Assembly (NCBI GenBank): GCA_016190695.1 | Contig: JACPQC010000023.1 | Location: 48,876-112,875, forward strand | Origin: Chloroflexota bacterium | Lineage (GTDB): Bacteria; Chloroflexota; Dehalococcoidia; Dehalococcoidales; RBG-16-60-22 | Direction of reading: 5' to 3' | DNA: 64,000 nt | Part shown: piece by piece, positions 56,535-64,000 of the stretch | Position numbering within the stretch: position 1 is the stretch's first letter | Layout of the letters: every line of letters starts with the position of its first letter | Translations under genes and position numbers: made by a program | The notes under the pieces: model-generated | The model's database searches: none | What the model was told of the DNA's origin: nothing | Seen by the model: only the letters and a program-made list of their open reading frames with translations

Positions 56535-58754
56535 CTATGTTGCCTGGGGTAGCCTGGTAGGCTCGTTTTCAGCGCCCTTCACGGCTGCCCTCGATGTTTC
56601 ATCGCCGATCCGGCTGACGCCGATGACGCCCTTGACCACCTCTATCTTCTTGGTCAGCCGGCTTAGCTGGGACAGGCCGCTGGTCTCCAGGGTCAAAAAG
56701 ATAGACGCAGTATGGTCATCGTGGTTGACCAGGTTTATCGAGGTTATATTGACCCTTTCCTCGGCAACCACTGTGCTTATGTCCCGCATCAGGCCGACCC
56801 TGTCCCAGGCCTCAACATGTACATTGACCGGATAGAGCGAATCTGTCTTCCCCCACTCTACGGGGATCAGACGCTCCTTCTCATCCTCATGGGTAATATT
56901 ATAGCAGTCCTGGCGGTGTATCGTCACCCCCCGGCTGCGAGTGACATAGCCGATGATGCTGTCCCCGGGCACGGGGTGGCAGCACTGTGCCAGTTGCGTG
57001 GCCAGGTCCCCAACGCCGAGCACCTGTACCGGTGAAGCCGGCGCCGGTTTGGACGGCGCAACCCTGGCGATCTCCCGTGGCGCTTCCTGCTGGGCCAGGA
57101 CCAGGGCTATCTGCTGGGTGCTTACGCTGCCATAGCCGATAGCTGCCATAAAATCGTCCACGCTGCCATATCCCAGAAGCTGGGCCAGCTCCTGGCGGTC
57201 TATCTTGATGCCAAGATGGCGTAGCTCTCTGTCCAGTATGACCCGGCCCTGTTCGACATTTTCGGTGCGCTCCTGCTTCTTGAACCACTGCCGTATCTTG
57301 GTCCGGGCGTGTGACGTCCTGACATAGCCCAGGTGAGGGCTTAGCCAGTCCCGGCTCGGCCCTTTGGCGCTCTTGGACGTCATTATCTCAATTACGTCGC
57401 CGTTCTTAAGCTCGTAGCTGAAGGGTACCAGCTTGCCATTGACCTTGGCGCCGATGCAGCGGTGTCCCAGTTCGGTATGCACCCGGTAGGCGAAATCAAG
57501 CGGGGTGGCCCCTTTGGGCAGGTCTTTTATCTCCCCCTTGGGGGTATAGACAAACACCTGGTCGATGAAGATATCGGTCTTGACAGACTCCAGGAACTCC
57601 TCGGCGCCGCTCAGTTCGCGGTGCCACTCGACCAGCTGGCGCAGCCAGGCTATCCTCTCCTCGAAATGCATATCGGCGGCAGAGTCGCCCTGCTTGTAAC
57701 GCCAGTGGGCGGCCACGCCGTATTCCGCCACGTAATGCATCTCACGGGTGCGAATTTGAATTTCCAGGGGGATGGTGCCCATGGCAAACACGGTGGTATG
57801 GATCCCCTGGTACCCGTTGGGCTTGGGATTGGCAATATAATCGTCAAAGGCGTCGGGAAGGGGATGCCACAGGCTGTGGATGACGCCCACCGCGCCGTAG
57901 CACTCCTGGACCGAGCCGACCAGCACGCGCAGTGCCAGGAGGTCATGAATATCGTCGAAATGCTTGCCGATAGCCTGGTAGCGCTCTATCTTCTGATAGA
58001 TGCTGTAGATGTGCTTGGGGCGTCCGGACAGCTCCGCCCTCAGCCCGACCTGGTCGAACTCCATCTTTACCAGTTCAATAACCCGGGCTATGAAGGTCTC
58101 CCGCTCTACGCGCCGGGATGCCAGCAGCCTGGAGATATGCTGGTATTTTCCCGGCTCAAGATAACGGAAGGCAAGGTCCTCAAGCTGCCACTTAAGCTCC
58201 CATATGCCCAGCCGGTGGGCCAGGGGGGCGTATATCTCCAGTGTCTCGCGGGCCACGCTCTGCTGTTTTTCCGGGGGCAGGGCTTCAAGGGTGCGCATGT
58301 TATGCAGCCGGTCGGCCAGCTTGATGAAGACCACTCTCAGGTCCTGGGCCATGGCCACCAGCATTTTCCGCAGGTTCTCGGCCTGTATATCCCGGCTGGC
58401 CACCACGGTCTCGGGCAGGGAAACGCGGCCCAGCTTGGTAACGCCGTCCACGAGCTTGCTTATCTCCGGGCCAAAACGGGACTCTATCTCGGTCAGGGGC
58501 ACGCCGCAGTCCTCAGGAATATCGTGGAGGAGGGCCGCCGCCAGCGAACTGGCATCCAGTTGAAGCTCGACCAGGATGATGGCCGTCTGTAAAGGGTGCT
58601 CCAGGTACGGCTCGCCGGATATGCGCAACTGACCGCGATGGGATTCCGCGGCAAAATTATAGGCTGCTTCCACCACCGGCAGCTTCTCCGGCGGGAGGTA
58701 CTCACGGGCCTTGTTGAGCAGGGAACTTACGTCTGTCATCGCCTTGCCATCCAT
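56535..58754 (-). CDS. rel: Bifunctional (p)ppGpp synthetase/hydrolase, RelA/SpoT family
   Basis: 739-aa stringent-response enzyme. HD hydrolase domain: SHRGQLRISGEPYLEHPLQTAIILVEL and LLHDIPEDCG (the HD...ED pair, about residues 60-90), VFIKLADRLHNMRTL; synthetase domain: GRPKHIYSIYQKIE and FDDIHDLLALRVLV with PNGYQGIHTTVFA (about 240-330); TGS domain (VYTPKGEIKDLPKGATPLDFAYRVH, about 400-460); C-terminal ACT domain (VNVHVEAWDRVGLMRDISTVVAEERVNI). Both catalytic domains appear intact. The frame is open to 58928, but a TATACT box ends 7 nt before ATG 58754, so I take that start, leaderless; ATG 58739 is an alternative. rpsT follows. Confidence 0.94.
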   Translation of the reverse strand: MDGKAMTDVSSLLNKAREYLPPEKLPVVEAAYNFAAESHRGQLRISGEPYLEHPLQTAIILVELQLDASSLAAALLHDIPEDCGVPLTEIESRFGPEISKLVDGVTKLGRVSLPETVVASRDIQAENLRKMLVAMAQDLRVVFIKLADRLHNMRTLEALPPEKQQSVARETLEIYAPLAHRLGIWELKWQLEDLAFRYLEPGKYQHISRLLASRRVERETFIARVIELVKMEFDQVGLRAELSGRPKHIYSIYQKIERYQAIGKHFDDIHDLLALRVLVGSVQECYGAVGVIHSLWHPLPDAFDDYIANPKPNGYQGIHTTVFAMGTIPLEIQIRTREMHYVAEYGVAAHWRYKQGDSAADMHFEERIAWLRQLVEWHRELSGAEEFLESVKTDIFIDQVFVYTPKGEIKDLPKGATPLDFAYRVHTELGHRCIGAKVNGKLVPFSYELKNGDVIEIMTSKSAKGPSRDWLSPHLGYVRTSHARTKIRQWFKKQERTENVEQGRVILDRELRHLGIKIDRQELAQLLGYGSVDDFMAAIGYGSVSTQQIALVLAQQEAPREIARVAPSKPAPASPVQVLGVGDLATQLAQCCHPVPGDSIIGYVTRSRGVTIHRQDCYNITHEDEKERLIPVEWGKTDSLYPVNVHVEAWDRVGLMRDISTVVAEERVNITSINLVNHDDHTASIFLTLETSGLSQLSRLTKKIEVVKGVIGVSRIGDETSRAAVKGAENEPTRLPQAT

Positions 58755-58761
58755 TTCATTA

Positions 58762-58790
58762 AGTATAGCCCAATGTCGGGATAGTGTAAA
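58762..58790 (-). promoter_or_regulatory. Promoter of rel (leaderless)
   Basis: Minus strand TTTACA, 17-bp spacer, TATACT; the -10 box ends 7 nt before ATG 58754 and no Shine-Dalgarno precedes that codon. Confidence 0.65.
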
Positions 58791-58869
58791 CCAATGCCTG
58801 TTTGGCTCGATTGGTCTGGGTCTTCCTGTCAAACAAGAGAGCACTGCCGATGGAAGATATCGCTCAAAC

Positions 58870-58898
58870 TTGTCTGATTGGCCTGACTTTTGTATTAT
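58870..58898 (+). promoter_or_regulatory. Promoter of the OYE/GltD fusion gene
   Basis: TTGTCT, 17-bp spacer, TATTAT, about 32 nt before ATG 58931. The rel promoter diverges 80 bp away. Confidence 0.55.
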
Positions 58899-58930
58899 TA
58901 AGTAGTTCAATCTGGGACAAGGAGGCATAT

Positions 58931-61612
58931 ATGGCGAGGCGAGACCTGAGGATGGCCAGCGTGGAGCGATACCGGAACCTGTTCACACCGGTGAAGATAG
59001 GCAATGTCGAGATACGGAACCGTATCGCCTTTACCACTGCCTGCACCGAGTTCGTGACGCCGGACGGCTACAGTACCGAACAGTACAAGGCCTTCTGGGC
59101 GGCCAGGGCCAAAGGGGGTACCGGGCTGCTTATCAGCGGGCCGTTCATGCCCACAAAGGCGCAGACGGCCAGCTACGCCACCCTGGCCTGCGGCCTGTGG
59201 GACGACAGCTACTGCTACGGGTATGCCCAGGTGGCCGAGGTCTGCCACTACTTCGGCGCCAAGATTTTCGCCCAGATAGGTTCAGGGCCGGGCCGCCAGG
59301 CCTATGTCAAAGACCCTACCCGGCACCCCTTCGCCGCCTCGGCCGGCACGCCTTACTATATAACCGAGGACAATTTGCCGGAGTCCATGAAACGGGAGTT
59401 CGCCCGGCGGGGGCTGGGGCTGCCGCTCAAGGTATCCCTGTCCGGTCCGCTCACCCAGGAAGCGCCGCGCGAGATGATAATCGCCCAGGAGGACGCCTGC
59501 GCCGAGGCCGCCAAAAGGATAGTGGAGATGGGCTATGACGGCGTGGAGGTGCACAACGCACACGGCTACTTCGGCTTCTCCTTCCTGTCGCCCCGCCTCA
59601 ACCTGCGCAAGGACGAGTATGGCGGCTCGCTGGAGAACCGGATGAGGTTCTTTATGAACTCACTGCGCAAGGTGCGGGCGGCGGTACCCCGCGATTTCGT
59701 GGTGGGTATACGCACCAGCCTTGAGGAGCGCATGCCCGGCGGCCTCACCCGCGACGAGGTCAAGACCATATGCAAGACGGCTGAGGCACTGGGGGCCGAC
59801 TACGTTTGTTTCTCCGACGGCACCTGGGAGTCCTTCAAATATATGTTGCCCTCCGAGCCGGGCCTGGCACTGGAGGGCGTGGCCGAGATAAAGAAAGAGC
59901 TGGGCATACCGGTGATAGCTCCCTCGATGGATGACCCCGATATGTCCGAGGCGGCGCTGGCCCAGGGCAAGACCGACATCATCGGCTTCGCCCGCGGTCA
60001 CTTCGCCGACCCCGATTGGGCGTGCAAGGTGGCCCGCGGTGAGCGGCCCAACAAGTGCATCCGCTGTGGCTCCTGCTGGGTCAGGCTGGTCAACTTCCAC
60101 CAGACAGTGCGCTGCGTGGTCAACCCCGGCATGGGGCTGGAATATCATAACCCGGATTACCGAATGAAGCCGGACAGGGGGCTGCCCCCGTGCAACGCCA
60201 CCTGCCCGCTCAGGCAGAGCACCCAGGGCTGGGTGGACCTGGCGTCCCAGGGCCGGTTCGAGGACGCCGCCAGGCTCATCAGGGAGATAAACCCGTTGCC
60301 GTCGGTGCTGGGACGGGTCTGCCCTCACCCCTGCGAGACGCAGTGCAACCGCGGCGAGATAGAAGAGCCTATATCTATTGCCGCTATCGAAAGGGCTGTC
60401 GGGGACCATGGACTTGCCGCTCCTGCCAGCGCCCCCAAAGCCAGGAGGGAAGAACGGGTAGCCGTCATCGGCTCCGGCCCGGCCGGGCTGACAGCGGCCT
60501 ATCATCTGGCCGGTTCTGGCTATCCGGTAACTATCTTCGAGGCCCTGCCCGTTGCCGGGGGCATGATGGCGGTGGGCATCCCGGAGTACCGGCTCCCCCG
60601 CCAGGTGCTGCAGGACGAGATAGACAGGGTCAAGCAGCGGGGCGTGGAGATAAAGCTGGAAAGCCCGCTGGGGCCTGACCTGACCGTTGAAGACCTCAAG
60701 GAGCAGGGCTACCGGGCGGTATTCCTGGCGGTGGGCGCCCATTCCGGTATGAAGCTGAACATCCCCGGTGAGGAGCTTGACGGGGTCTATCACGGCGCGG
60801 CTTTCCTGAAGGATGTTAACCTGGGCAAGCAGGTGAAGGTGGGCAGCAGGGTGGCGGTAATAGGCGGGGGCAACGTGGCCGTTGATGCTGCCAGGACCGC
60901 CCTGCGCCTGGGTGCCGGAGATGTGACTATAATCTACCGCCGCTCCGCAGAGGAAATGCCGGCTTCGGCGGATGAGGTAGAAGAGGCCCACCAAGAGGGC
61001 GTCAGGATAAGCTACCTCGCCGCGCCAGCCAGAATCCTGGGCAAGAACGGCAAGGCGGCCGGGCTGGAGTGCATGCGGATGAAGCTGGGCGAACCGGATG
61101 CCAGCGGCAGGCGGCGGCCTCTGCCTGTAGCCGGCTCCGAGTTCACTGTTGACGCTGATATGGTCATAGCCGCCATCGGGGAGACCGCCGACCTTTCCTT
61201 CCTGCCCGCGGGAAGCGCGCTCAAGGCGGATGACGGCCGCATCGAGGTCAACCCGGCGAGGATGAGCACGGCCCTGCCCGGGGTGTTCGCCGGCGGAGAC
61301 GCGGTGCGCGGGCCGAGCTGGGTCGTCCAGGCCATGGCCGATGGCAGGCGGGCGGCGCTGGCCATCGATGCCTATATCAGGGGCGAGAGCCTGCCAACAG
61401 AGGAGAAGCCGCTGGTCAACACCATCGAGGTGATAGGCGTAGGCCGCCCTGAGCACAAGGCGCGCGTGAAGATGGCGGCAGCGCCGGTTGAAGAAAGAAT
61501 AACCTCGCTCAAAGAGGTCAACCTGGGCCTTGATGACGGGGAGACCGAAGAAGAAGCCAAACGGTGTCTCAACTGCCTATGGCAGGTGTACATGCCCCTG
61601 TACCGGGACTAG
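58931..61612 (+). CDS. Old Yellow Enzyme/GltD-like fusion oxidoreductase
   Basis: 893-aa fusion. Residues 1-375: FMN TIM barrel of the NADH:flavin oxidoreductase/2,4-dienoyl-CoA reductase type (LFTPVKIGNVEIRNRI; GVEVHNAHGYFGFSFLSPRLNLRKDEYGGSLENRMRF; GFARGHFADPDWACK). About 376-395: Fe-S cysteines in CIRCGSCWVRLVNFHQTVRC. About 420-890: complete GltD-like module with its own Fe-S binding start (CNATCPLRQSTQG; VCPHPCETQCNRG), FAD Rossmann VAVIGSGPAGLTAAYHLAGSG (about 511), NAD(P) Rossmann VAVIGGGNVAVDAARTALRLG (about 640) and the closing GVFAGGDAVRGPSWVVQAMADGRRAA. Usual enoate reductases end after about 670 aa with one FAD domain; here the GltD type replaces it. AAGGAGG precedes ATG 58931. 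Substrate unknown. Confidence 0.88.
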   Translation: MARRDLRMASVERYRNLFTPVKIGNVEIRNRIAFTTACTEFVTPDGYSTEQYKAFWAARAKGGTGLLISGPFMPTKAQTASYATLACGLWDDSYCYGYAQVAEVCHYFGAKIFAQIGSGPGRQAYVKDPTRHPFAASAGTPYYITEDNLPESMKREFARRGLGLPLKVSLSGPLTQEAPREMIIAQEDACAEAAKRIVEMGYDGVEVHNAHGYFGFSFLSPRLNLRKDEYGGSLENRMRFFMNSLRKVRAAVPRDFVVGIRTSLEERMPGGLTRDEVKTICKTAEALGADYVCFSDGTWESFKYMLPSEPGLALEGVAEIKKELGIPVIAPSMDDPDMSEAALAQGKTDIIGFARGHFADPDWACKVARGERPNKCIRCGSCWVRLVNFHQTVRCVVNPGMGLEYHNPDYRMKPDRGLPPCNATCPLRQSTQGWVDLASQGRFEDAARLIREINPLPSVLGRVCPHPCETQCNRGEIEEPISIAAIERAVGDHGLAAPASAPKARREERVAVIGSGPAGLTAAYHLAGSGYPVTIFEALPVAGGMMAVGIPEYRLPRQVLQDEIDRVKQRGVEIKLESPLGPDLTVEDLKEQGYRAVFLAVGAHSGMKLNIPGEELDGVYHGAAFLKDVNLGKQVKVGSRVAVIGGGNVAVDAARTALRLGAGDVTIIYRRSAEEMPASADEVEEAHQEGVRISYLAAPARILGKNGKAAGLECMRMKLGEPDASGRRRPLPVAGSEFTVDADMVIAAIGETADLSFLPAGSALKADDGRIEVNPARMSTALPGVFAGGDAVRGPSWVVQAMADGRRAALAIDAYIRGESLPTEEKPLVNTIEVIGVGRPEHKARVKMAAAPVEERITSLKEVNLGLDDGETEEEAKRCLNCLWQVYMPLYRD

Positions 61613-61711
61613 CAGGATGCTCAAAAGACTTTGAAGAGTTTCCCCCTTCGCAAAAGGGGGACGGAAGGGGGATTTATGTACTGCCCCTGGAATCCCTCTC
61701 TGGCTCTCCCT
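61611..61711 (+). repeat. Dispersed repeat of about 100 bp, copy 2
   Basis: AGCAGGATGCTCAAAAGACT, then TTGAAGAGTTTCCCCCTTCG, AAAAGGGGGACGGAAGGGGG, ATTTATG... and AATCCCTCTCTGGCTCTCCC. Same block order as the minus strand of 4501-4608. It begins inside the TAG stop codon of the fusion gene and supplies a C5/G5 hairpin right behind it, which could act as its transcript end. Confidence 0.75.
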
Positions 61712-61966
61712 TCGGCAGGCTCACCTCGTGGTGACTCTTTAGAGTGAACTCGGTGGAAACAGGGCAGGCTTCCGTTCGCTTCGCTCAGGACATGCTTTAC
61801 GAAAAGAGAGACGAAACAGCTTCACAATTTTTAATCACTCTGCTGGCGATAGGAGGGGGGCACAAGGCCCCCCTCCCCTTTTCGACTTCTTCCTGTTCGA
61901 CCAGGCTGCCAGATAAGTGTTGTCCGGGGTGTGAGAAGGACCGGCTCCCGGCACAGCATTGCCGGT
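61712..61966. other. Intergenic remainder
   Basis: No gene supported. Contains CTTCGGCAGGCTCACC...GTGAACTCG and GTTCGCTTCGCTCAGG (61774-61789, shared with 56074), plus a GGAGGGGGGCACAAGGCCCCCCTCCC palindrome at about 61852-61877, a possible terminator-like hairpin. Confidence 0.45.
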
Positions 61967-62602
61967 CTAGTAGCGAGGCTTGTGGTGGGCTTCCTTGATA
62001 TAGCTGGCTACCTGCTTCGCGTTATCTGTATCGAAGAGCCTGCGCCCCTTGCCCACCGGCTCCATCCCCTCCACATCGGCGGCATAGACGATATACTTCT
62101 TGCCCTTCTGGTCCGGATTCAGTTCCACCACCGCCGCGCCCCGGCCCAGGGGCCCTCCGGTGGCAGGGCTGCCAGCCAGGTAGAAAAAGACAGTGCTGCC
62201 CGGCTCGGATAGCGCCTCCACCTTCTGCCGGATCTCGGCCTCAGTGAAGATGGGCACGTCCACATTGACCGCCCTTTTCTCTTCCAGGTGCACCGTCATG
62301 GCATCCTTGTCGTACCAGCCCTCGTACAGCACCAGTTCCGGATGTCCTTCCAGGGACAGGTAATCTTTGACCTTGACCCGTTTGGAATCAGCCTCGATTT
62401 CATCGAAGACCCTGATGTCGAAGGACTTGGCCCCGTTGGCGCGCTTGCGTTCCACCGATTTCAGCCGCCACACCCAGTCAGGTTCCCGCTTCAGTTGCAC
62501 CACTATGTGCCGCCCCACGATATCGGGAACTCCTTTGGTACCGGGTAATTTTTCTTCCTTTGGCTCGATCTCAACAGTCGCCTCTTTTTTCTTCCAGAAC
62601 AT
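61967..62602 (-). CDS. Uncharacterised cytoplasmic protein
   Basis: 211-aa protein, no family recognised. N-terminus MFWKKKEATVEIEPKEEKLPGTK is charged; the middle (GRHIVVQLKREPDWVWRLKSVERKR...FDIRVFDEIEADSKRVKVKDY) and the end (YIVYAADVEGMEPVGKGRRLFDTDNAKQVASYIKEAHH) are predicted alpha/beta. The segment GKKYIVYAADVEG may be a conserved strand-turn motif. ATG 62602 follows CAAGGAGACG; 14 codons upstream lack a site. Monocistronic. No signal peptide or membrane segment. Confidence 0.7.
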   Translation of the reverse strand: MFWKKKEATVEIEPKEEKLPGTKGVPDIVGRHIVVQLKREPDWVWRLKSVERKRANGAKSFDIRVFDEIEADSKRVKVKDYLSLEGHPELVLYEGWYDKDAMTVHLEEKRAVNVDVPIFTEAEIRQKVEALSEPGSTVFFYLAGSPATGGPLGRGAAVVELNPDQKGKKYIVYAADVEGMEPVGKGRRLFDTDNAKQVASYIKEAHHKPRY

Positions 62603-62734
62603 TGTCGTCTCCTTGATACTCCCGATTTTGCTTACTGCCTGCAAAGGCAGCTTTAGAAATAAACGACCGGTTTATCGGGGCAAGGCCCAACCACGATGGA
62701 AAAGGACGGAATATGGTCGGGCTGAGCAGTTGGG

Positions 62735-63154
62735 CTAAACCAGGAGCACCATGCCGGGGGGAGAGCTTGATTCAAGATTAATTGAAAAGGCTGTGTGGCG
62801 GGTGAAGAAAAACGGGGATATGTGAGAGAGCTTGAACTCTTCAGCTAGTGCCTTCCGGAAAGGAGCAACAGCAGTGCGGTCCAAGCCTGATTTTTGCCTC
62901 TTGCTGGAAGCCCAGGCCGGGTATGGCTGGAACACATAGCGTTCGATGTCCAGCAAGGCGTCAACCGGGTTGCTGAGCTTTGAAAGCGCCAGGCGGGTAT
63001 GGGCAGGCAACGGTCCGCCTGTGAACGTTCTGTAAATGGCGTCAGGGCTAAGCGGTGGTCCGGGAAGGGCATCCGCATCAAGCTCCGGCTGGATATTTAT
63101 CACCAGCGAAAAGAGGAGCGCCACACCAACCAAGATGCACGCTATCCTGGCCAT
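62735..63154 (-). CDS. Short uncharacterised exported protein
   Basis: 139-aa open frame with an N-terminal hydrophobic segment (IACILVGVALLFSLVINI) that could be a signal or anchor, followed by a soluble region without family resemblance (LDADALPGPPLSPDAIYRTFTGGPLPAHTRLAL). ATG 63154 is preceded by AGAAGGCGG. Codon use is less biased than in neighbouring genes and the C-terminus (SSSPPGMVLLV) looks random, so it may be a degraded or spurious gene. Confidence 0.4.
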   Translation of the reverse strand: MARIACILVGVALLFSLVINIQPELDADALPGPPLSPDAIYRTFTGGPLPAHTRLALSKLSNPVDALLDIERYVFQPYPAWASSKRQKSGLDRTAVAPFRKALAEEFKLSHISPFFFTRHTAFSINLESSSPPGMVLLV

Positions 63155-63233
63155 CAATCCGCCTTCTGCCCCACTGGCAACCGGCCTTTGCTGCTCTTTG
63201 ACCGAAGCAATCCGGGAAAATTACAAGCCCCGG

Positions 63234-63263
63234 TTGCAATTGGTCAAGCAACTATGCTATAAG
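63234..63263 (+). promoter_or_regulatory. Promoter of the winged-helix gene
   Basis: TTGCAA, 18-bp spacer, TATAAG; about 95 nt before ATG 63359. Confidence 0.5.
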
Positions 63264-63358
63264 AACATATCGAAAAGAATGATCCTGAAATCTATTACAT
63301 GACTAATTTATCACCACTACCCCTCGTTGTCAATAGTCTCGGACTTCAGGAGGTGAAC

Positions 63359-63664
63359 ATGCCTGAATGGACTTTTCTTACCAACCATGCCGTGGTGCTC
63401 AGCTTCATCGCCAAGCATCCTCGCATTACCGCCCGGGAACTGGCCGCCACTGCCGGCATCACCGAGAGGGCGGTGCGAAAGATAATCGCTGACCTGGATA
63501 CCAGCGGCTATATCGACAAGAAGAAAGAGGGGCGCAGGATAAGATACCGCATCAACCCGGATATGCCTCTTCGCCACGAGACCTACCGGGAGACATTCAT
63601 TGGCGACTTCCTGGAGACGCTGGGCTGGAAGAGGAGGCGCCAGTCCCGTGCCAAAGGGGGTTGA
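63359..63664 (+). CDS. Small winged-helix (MarR/ArsR-like) regulator
   Basis: 101-aa DNA-binding protein: WTFLTNHAVVLSFIAKHPRITARELAATAGITERAVRKIIADLDTSGYIDKKKEGRRIRYRINPD covers a winged HTH (recognition helix TERAVRKIIADL; wing KKEGRRIRYRI). C-terminal LRHETYRETFIGDFLETLGW may form a dimer helix. ATG 63359 after CAGGAGG; a TTG-type frame 20 codons upstream is ignored. No ligand site visible; alone between an unknown gene and an insertion sequence, so targets are unknown. Confidence 0.82.
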   Translation: MPEWTFLTNHAVVLSFIAKHPRITARELAATAGITERAVRKIIADLDTSGYIDKKKEGRRIRYRINPDMPLRHETYRETFIGDFLETLGWKRRRQSRAKGG

Positions 63665-63753
63665 ACTTTCGCCATCGCCACCGGTATGTTAGAATTCTTA
63701 CGTGCTTATCCCGTTACTAATCGTCTCATAATAGTTCAAACCAAAGTTAGAGC

Positions 63754-63819
63754 GTCATACCAGCGTAGGCTGGTATCCAGAAAGAGTTCCGACTGGATTC
63801 CAGCCTACGCTGGAATGAC
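63754..63819. repeat. Palindromic dispersed repeat, copy 3 (best preserved)
   Basis: Inverted repeat of 27 nt arms, 25 of 27 matching: left starts GTCATACCAGCGTAGGCTGG, right ends CAGCCTACGCTGGAATGAC. Each arm itself folds (CCAGCGTAGGCTGG). Non-coding region 63665-63938 otherwise empty apart from a possible IS end near 63861. Confidence 0.75.
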
Positions 63820-63938
63820 ATTAGAGGTTTTGCGCGCCTCCTTTTTACCATTATCTCAAGAGCCTGTCCCATAAACACCTTGGAGTGGTCGGTAGCATAG
63901 GGTAGAATGTGGCCAAACATAGAGTGGGGGTTAATGCA

Positions 63939-64000
63939 ATGGCTTACAATCTGCTGGCGTTAGACCGAGAGCAGGGTTACCTTATGCCACCGTCGCTGCG
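63939..64000 (+). mobile_element. 5' end of an IS1182-type transposase gene (cut by window edge)
   Basis: The last 62 bases encode MAYNLLALDREQGYLMPPSL, matching the N-terminus typical of IS1182-family transposases (pattern D-x-[ED]-Q-x-Y-L-x-P-x-S-L-R). Only 20 codons are visible, so completeness is unknown. GGGGG upstream is a weak ribosome site. The terminal inverted repeat of the element probably lies in 63855-63900 (the string GAGCCTGTCCCATAA is a candidate). Confidence 0.65.

Noticed and set aside
57462..58592. 376-codon plus-strand frame opposite rel
   Set aside because: Antisense shadow of the clear RelA/SpoT gene; no motif or start signal.
58755..58928. 58-codon extension of rel
   Set aside because: It crosses the promoter that directs rel and has no family similarity.
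59660..61456. Very long open frame (598 codons) on the minus strand
   Set aside because: It lies antisense to the OYE/GltD fusion gene, whose domains are unmistakable. The antisense translation has no recognisable motifs and no ribosome site; long antisense frames are expected in GC-rich genes.
63686..63874. 62-codon frame at the end of the window
   Set aside because: It consists mostly of the 63754-63819 palindrome; not a gene.
1..64000. CRISPR arrays, rRNA genes, prophage or conjugation genes
   Set aside because: No regularly spaced direct repeats, rRNA motifs, phage structural genes, integrases or relaxases were seen. The only mobile element is the partial transposase at the right edge.

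Overview
The window reads as about 64 kb of chromosome from a GC-rich (roughly 60% by eye) anaerobic bacterium, most plausibly an uncultured Dehalococcoidia-like member of the Chloroflexota. This is inference from gene content: a short IF-2, split transketolase, UPF0200 kinase next to dCMP deaminase, NarL-type two-component systems, several tripartite organic-acid transporters, UbiD decarboxylases, and lipoproteins with Ala-Pro tethers. No rRNA gene is present to settle it. Sigma-70 type promoters with near-consensus boxes and 16-18 bp spacers are easy to see. At least four genes have a -10 box only 7-9 nt before the start codon and no Shine-Dalgarno, which suggests leaderless mRNAs.

Layout. 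0.2-8 kb: housekeeping genes (RpoD-family sigma factor, infB, a MarC membrane protein, UPF0200 kinase plus dCMP deaminase, two-subunit transketolase). 8-20.4 kb: a metal or thiol stress unit (MerR regulator plus Cys-rich thioredoxin-fold protein under a 20-bp-spacer MerR promoter), then a respiratory and signalling island. That island holds two NarL-type kinase/regulator pairs, c-type cytochrome lipoproteins, an Fe-S/NrfD membrane electron-transfer module with no catalytic molybdopterin subunit, a stand-alone cNMP-binding protein and a receiver protein with a membrane tail. 20.4-29 kb: M50-like protease, 1008-aa surface beta-propeller protein, a frameshifted retropepsin-like gene, histone-deacetylase-fold enzyme, RimI-like acetyltransferase, ECF sigma factor with a DUF5667-like partner.

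29.1-34.9 kb: a tightly overlapping six-gene operon headed by a KamA enzyme whose cluster cysteines, substrate aspartates and PLP lysine keep the spacing of lysine 2,3-aminomutase. It is followed by two different ATP-grasp ligases, a GNAT acetyltransferase, a YkgJ-type Cys cluster protein and an SLC13/ArsB-type transporter. I regard this as the best candidate for an undescribed system: a beta-lysine conjugate pathway.

35-51.6 kb: an organic-acid region. Two complete TTT (TctC-A-B) transporters converge on an FAD flavoprotein. A UbiD decarboxylase is divergent from one of them. A long minus-strand operon then runs from a consensus promoter through an amidinohydrolase-fold protein, a second UbiD and a TRAP transporter. 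A tRNA-Met(CAU) lies between the two halves. 51.7-64 kb: hrcA-grpE-dnaK behind a symmetric CIRCE variant, two tiny desulforedoxin-like genes, rpsT, a RelA/SpoT protein, a fused Old-Yellow-Enzyme/GltD-like oxidoreductase, small unknown genes, a winged-helix regulator and the first 62 bases of an IS1182-type transposase. Several families of non-coding palindromic repeats are scattered between operons.
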